A DNA stretch of 8,573 nt from positions 1 through 8,573 of the forward strand of contig JBOFFC010000172.1 of the NCBI GenBank assembly GCA_051648405.1, read 5' to 3'. Below are positions 5,206 through 8,573 of the stretch, piece by piece (within the stretch, counting starts at the first letter, position 1; each line of letters opens with the position of its first letter). The notes beneath the pieces are model-generated. The model did no database searches. It saw nothing but the letters and a program-made list of their open reading frames with translations, and was not told the origin of the DNA. Made by a program: the position numbers and the translations under genes. The DNA is from JBOFFC01 sp051648405. GTDB taxonomy: Bacteria > Planctomycetota > Planctomycetia > Pirellulales > Lacipirellulaceae.

Positions 5206-6861
5206 ATGAGACGGGACCGGACGCCGAAATTGGTCGAGTCCCTGCGGGGCTACGATCTGAAAACGTTCTTCGCGGACCTCATCGCGGGACTGACGGTAGG
5301 CCTCGTTGCGCTGCCGCTGTCGATGGCTTTCGCCATCTCGTCCAACGTCCCGCCCGAAGCGGGTTTGTATACCGCGGTCATTGCCGGGTTCCTCATTTCG
5401 GCTCTCGGAGGCTCGAAGACCCAGATCGGTGGTCCGACCGGTGCATTCGTTGTCATCGTCTTCGGTATCGTCGCCGAGCATGGGATTAACGGTTTGCTCG
5501 TTTGCACCGTCATGGCGGGCATCTTCCTTGTTGTGCTGGGGCTGACCGGACTCGGCGCGGCGGTGCAGTTTATCCCTCGCCCGGTCGTCGTGGGCTTCAC
5601 CAACGGCATCGCCGTCCTCATCGCCAGCACACAAATCAAGGACTTCTTTGGGCTCCAGATCGAGAGCGTTCCGGGCGACCTCGTGGGGCGGATCAAAACC
5701 CTCGCGAGAAACTTCCACACCATCGACCTGACTACGACCTTACTGGCGTTCGGGGCGCTGGCCGTCGTGATCCTCTGTATGACCTTCGCCAAGAGGGTTC
5801 CCGGCTCGATTGCAGCCTTGCTAGTCGGCACCGGCGCCGTGATGGCGTTTGGGGTTTCGGTGGAGACCATCGGCACCCGGTTTGGCGGTATCCCCAGCGG
5901 CATGCCCGCCATCTCCGTACCGCACTTCGATCCGGACATGATTCAGGCCTTGATTTCTCCGGCCTTAACGGTCGCCCTGCTGGGGGCCATCGAGTCGTTG
6001 ATGTCAGCCGTGGTCGCTGACCGGATGAGCGGCGACAAACACAACCCGAACGTTGAATTGGTTGCCCAGGGCATCGCCAATATCGCGGTTCCCTTCTTCG
6101 GCGGCATCCCCGCAACCGGGGCCATCGCCCGCACCGCTACGAACGTCCGGTCGGGCGCAAAGACGCCGGTGGCCGGCATGGTTCACGCACTGACCTTACT
6201 AGCCGTCTTACTCTTTGCTGCCCCCCTCGCACGCAACATACCCCTCGCCGTGTTGTCTGCCATTTTGCTGGTTGTCGCCTACAACATGGGCGAGTGGCGC
6301 GAAATCCCTAAGCTTCTGAAGATGTCTTGGGCGACGATCTCGGTCTGGTCCGTCACCTTCGCGCTAACCGTGTTCGCCGACTTGACGGTTGCCGTGCAGG
6401 TGGGGATGGTCCTCGCCGCTCTGCTATTCATCCGCAAGGTTGCGAAGACCACAACCGTCGAGAGAGTGACGGACGCCTACGTTGAAGAGGGTCGGCTGCA
6501 CGTCATGCAAGAGAACAGCATCCCCAACTATGTGACGGTTGTCCGTATACACGGCCCGTTCCTGTTCGGCGCCTCCGAGAAACTATTTACCGCAACTCAC
6601 CCCCTCAACGAACTTACGTCGGTGGTCATCCTGCGGCTACGGAACATGACCGCGATCGACGCTACTGGGCTGCTCGCCCTGGAAGACCTTGCCGACAATC
6701 TCCACGTGACGGACCGCCACCTGATCCTGTGCGGGGCGAGGCCGCAGCCCGCAAAGTTCATGCATCAGGCAGAGTTCGAGCGACATGTCGGGCGGGAGAA
6801 CGTCTGCCCGCATTTCACGGCGGCCCTTTTGCGGGCCAAGGTCCTCTTCGAGAAGCCGTAG
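5206..6861 (+). CDS. SulP-family anion transporter with C-terminal STAS domain
   Basis: A 551-residue inner-membrane transporter of the SLC26/SulP family, which moves sulfate, bicarbonate or dicarboxylates. The transport domain covers about residues 15-410. Family motifs include LPLSMAFAI with PPEAGLYTAVIAGFL, GGPTGAF (75-81), IPRPVVVGFTNG (123-134), and PATGAIARTATNVRSG (302-317). E263 in AIESLMSAVVADRM sits at the conserved acidic substrate or cation site. Sodium-dependent BicA has Asp there as I recall, whereas DauA-like and proton-coupled members have Glu, so sodium-bicarbonate transport should not be assumed. The STAS domain is at about 440-550, with RLRNMTAIDATGLLALEDL. GAAAGG (5193-5198) lies seven bases before the ATG. 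Base use is less GC-rich than in the genes upstream. The next gene, a NuoL/MrpD-like subunit, starts 72 bases later and probably shares the transcript. Confidence 0.93.
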   Translation: MRRDRTPKLVESLRGYDLKTFFADLIAGLTVGLVALPLSMAFAISSNVPPEAGLYTAVIAGFLISALGGSKTQIGGPTGAFVVIVFGIVAEHGINGLLVCTVMAGIFLVVLGLTGLGAAVQFIPRPVVVGFTNGIAVLIASTQIKDFFGLQIESVPGDLVGRIKTLARNFHTIDLTTTLLAFGALAVVILCMTFAKRVPGSIAALLVGTGAVMAFGVSVETIGTRFGGIPSGMPAISVPHFDPDMIQALISPALTVALLGAIESLMSAVVADRMSGDKHNPNVELVAQGIANIAVPFFGGIPATGAIARTATNVRSGAKTPVAGMVHALTLLAVLLFAAPLARNIPLAVLSAILLVVAYNMGEWREIPKLLKMSWATISVWSVTFALTVFADLTVAVQVGMVLAALLFIRKVAKTTTVERVTDAYVEEGRLHVMQENSIPNYVTVVRIHGPFLFGASEKLFTATHPLNELTSVVILRLRNMTAIDATGLLALEDLADNLHVTDRHLILCGARPQPAKFMHQAEFERHVGRENVCPHFTAALLRAKVLFEKP

Positions 6862-6933
6862 TCTTTCGAAGTCACCAAGCCAACGGTCTGCCGAAAAGCC
6901 CCCAATCAATCACGCGTCGGAAGAGTCACAACC

Positions 6934-8367
6934 ATGGATAGGTCGATGCTCGAACCAGCGTCGATGGCGCTTTTGGTGCTCGTCTGGCCGCTCGTTCTCA
7001 ATCTGCTGTCGATCGTCAAGACGCGATCGACGTACACCTTCTATGCGCTCATGATCAGCTCGACCGCCGGAGTGGCGTTGGGAACGTTCCTGTACGGGCC
7101 GGTGTCGGGTTCGATTCGGATCAGCAATTGGATCGCTTTTTCCCTGGACACCCCGTCCTGGGTCTTTGTCATCCTGATCTACCTCTGCTGGTCGATGACC
7201 TTGGTGTACTGCATGGGGTACGTCCGAGCCCACTTCGCGACGAAAGCGGAGACGTTCCATCGCTTCATGTGCGCGACACTGGCTTTGTCGATCGGCGCGG
7301 GGATGGCCGACAACTTCTTCACGCTGATCATCTTCTACTTGGCTTCAATACCAACCATCGTTCCCTTGATTGCGATTCGCGATGACGAAGAAAGTTGGCG
7401 GGCCGCCAAATTCTACATCCACTCGACGATCTGGCCGGCCTTGTTCATCGCCGTCCCGGCGATCGCGCTGAATTTTCCGCTGGCCACGTCCTTTGAGAGC
7501 ATCCACATCGATCAGCTTGGATGGAGCCACCAGCGGTCGGCGATCGTTCTGGCTTTGATCATTGTCGGACTCTCCAAAAACTGCATCGCGCCGTTCCACC
7601 TATGGCTACCACGGTCGTCGATCGCCCCCGCCCCGGTCACCGCCATGATTCACTCGGTAGCCGCCGTGCAAGTCGCGAGCATCGCTCTGTTCAAGATTGC
7701 CATTCACGTCTACGGAGTAGACCTCCTAAGCGAACTCAACAACCATTTCTTCCAGACGGGTTGGCTCATCTATTTGTGCGGCAGCACTGCAGTCTATACC
7801 GCGGTTCGCGCCTGGAAGACTCCGAATCTGAAGGAACGCTTCTCGTTCTCGACGGTCGGACAATTGTCCTACATCATCACCGCGATCCTGGTGGGCACCC
7901 AGCAGAGCATGCAAGGAGCGATGCTCCACATAGTCACGCACTCGATCGCGAAGCTCAATTTATTCTTCTGTGCTGGGGCCTATCTCTCGGCGTTTGGCTC
8001 CGTGCAGGCGCCGCGTGTCGCTGAAGCACTCCCAAATCGACGCTGGCTTGGAGTGGCGGCAATTGTGTCCGGTTTGTCCATTAGCGGTTTCCCGTTTCTC
8101 GCCGGCTACTACAGCAAGGACATCATGTTGCTAGAGGAAATCCATCGCCACCATTACTCAGCCGCGGCGTTCCTCTTGATTGGCAGCCTCTTGAACCTTG
8201 TCTACATCTACCCGCTGATCCCGGCGACTTTCCGCAAACGGACAGCATCGACACCACCTGCCCGATCGCTTCCACTCCCCATGAAAGTAGCGATCTTTGT
8301 CTGCACGGGGATGATTATTGCGCTGTCGGTGTTCGCCTACAACGTAATGAGATATACGAAGGTGTGA
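6934..8367 (+). CDS. Stand-alone NuoL/NuoM/MrpD-like antiporter-type membrane subunit
   Basis: A 477-residue, highly hydrophobic protein with about 13-14 membrane helices, of the proton-conducting transporter family shared by complex I NuoL/M/N, Mrp antiporters and DabB. Signature features are GLSKNCIAPFHLWLP (212-226) with the TM7 lysine K215, PAPVTAMIHSVAAVQ (232-246) with H240, H336 and K340 in HSIAKLNLFFCAG, and GFPFLAGYYSKD (385-396) with K395. In TM5, where relatives read FYEALTLSTYPL, this protein reads FYLASIPTIVPL, so the usual essential glutamate is L136. GGAAGAG (6919-6925) lies eight bases before the ATG. No partner subunits of complex I or Mrp and no DUF2309/DabA gene are visible; the only neighbour on the strand is the SulP gene. 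It may couple a proton or sodium gradient to that transporter or be its accessory subunit; this is inference. Confidence 0.88.
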   Translation: MDRSMLEPASMALLVLVWPLVLNLLSIVKTRSTYTFYALMISSTAGVALGTFLYGPVSGSIRISNWIAFSLDTPSWVFVILIYLCWSMTLVYCMGYVRAHFATKAETFHRFMCATLALSIGAGMADNFFTLIIFYLASIPTIVPLIAIRDDEESWRAAKFYIHSTIWPALFIAVPAIALNFPLATSFESIHIDQLGWSHQRSAIVLALIIVGLSKNCIAPFHLWLPRSSIAPAPVTAMIHSVAAVQVASIALFKIAIHVYGVDLLSELNNHFFQTGWLIYLCGSTAVYTAVRAWKTPNLKERFSFSTVGQLSYIITAILVGTQQSMQGAMLHIVTHSIAKLNLFFCAGAYLSAFGSVQAPRVAEALPNRRWLGVAAIVSGLSISGFPFLAGYYSKDIMLLEEIHRHHYSAAAFLLIGSLLNLVYIYPLIPATFRKRTASTPPARSLPLPMKVAIFVCTGMIIALSVFAYNVMRYTKV

Positions 8368-8434
8368 GTCGATGCGGCATGGTCTAGGGCGTATTTGACG
8401 AGTGCGTAAGCCGCCTCGCGGCCGTGGTTGATGC

Positions 8435-8573
8435 TCAGCTCAGCACCGGGCAGGTGTCGAACCAGTGGCGGCCTTGCTGCTGCATCCAGGCGTTCGCCTC
8501 GTCGGGGCCCCAGGCGCCCGAGTCGTACTCCACGAGTTGGGGCAGGTCGGTCGCGGCCCAGGCGGCGAGGATC
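8435..8573 (-). CDS. zwf: Glucose-6-phosphate dehydrogenase, C-terminal end (partial, starts beyond right edge)
   Basis: The last 45 codons of a minus-strand gene, ending with TGA at 8435-8437. The protein reads ILAAWAATDLPQ, then EYDSGAWGPDEANAWM, and ends in QGRHWFDTCPVLS. The pattern of a W-containing helix, then Y-x-S/A-G-x-W-G-P, then a D/Q-G-R-x-W end is the C-terminus of glucose-6-phosphate dehydrogenase, the NADPH-forming first enzyme of the oxidative pentose phosphate pathway. The catalytic domain is outside the window, so activity cannot be judged. It is convergent with the antiporter-like gene across a 67-base gap in which I see no clear terminator. Confidence 0.85.
   Translation of the reverse strand, partial: ILAAWAATDLPQLVEYDSGAWGPDEANAWMQQQGRHWFDTCPVLS

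Noticed and set aside
5056..5939. Minus-strand open frames of 220 and 229 codons opposite the SulP gene
   Set aside because: Both are shadows of the SulP gene; neither shows a recognisable domain and both conflict with strong homology on the plus strand.
8368..8434. Bidirectional terminator between the antiporter-like gene and zwf
   Set aside because: Only a five-base stem (GCCGC at 8410-8414 with GCGGC at 8418-8422) and no T-run on either strand, so not supportable.
1..8573. CRISPR array, tRNA, rRNA, insertion sequence or phage genes
   Set aside because: I saw no regularly spaced repeats, cloverleaf-like segments, transposase motifs or terminal repeats on either strand.

Overview
The window is GC-rich bacterial DNA, most likely from a planctomycete of the Pirellulales type. 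The clues are an ExbD protein carrying an N-terminal zinc ribbon, a large ECF42-type sigma factor beside a DGPF/YCII protein, and the general style of the proteins. This assignment is inferred from protein character; there is no rRNA in the window.

Left part (1-1221, minus strand): the end of the window holds almost all of a methylthioribulose-1-phosphate dehydratase gene (mtnB, methionine salvage), running off the left edge. Just upstream of it, in the same direction, is a small lipoprotein of the PEGA-like type. A 229-base divergent intergenic region separates these from the plus-strand genes.

Middle part (1451-5068, plus strand): a two-gene signalling module comes first, a DGPF/YCII-domain protein followed by an ECF42-type sigma factor with a long helical C-terminal extension. 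A promoter-like site overlapped by a perfect 8-base inverted repeat follows. Then comes a three-gene proton-channel operon: an ExbB/TolQ/MotA-type channel subunit and two different ExbD/TolR-type subunits. The second ExbD overlaps the first by ATGA and has an N-terminal zinc ribbon. No TonB, TolA or TolB is present here.

Right part (5206-8367, plus strand): a SulP-family anion transporter with a C-terminal STAS domain is followed 72 bases later by a stand-alone membrane subunit of the NuoL/NuoM/MrpD (complex I-like antiporter) family. That subunit keeps the key lysines but has Leu where the family has its TM5 glutamate. No other complex I, Mrp or DabA gene is seen beside it. These two genes are visibly less GC-rich than the genes on their left and may be a transferred cassette for coupled uptake of an inorganic or small organic anion. 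This pair is the best candidate in the window for an unusual system.

Right edge (8435-8573, minus strand): the C-terminal end of glucose-6-phosphate dehydrogenase (zwf), convergent with the cassette.
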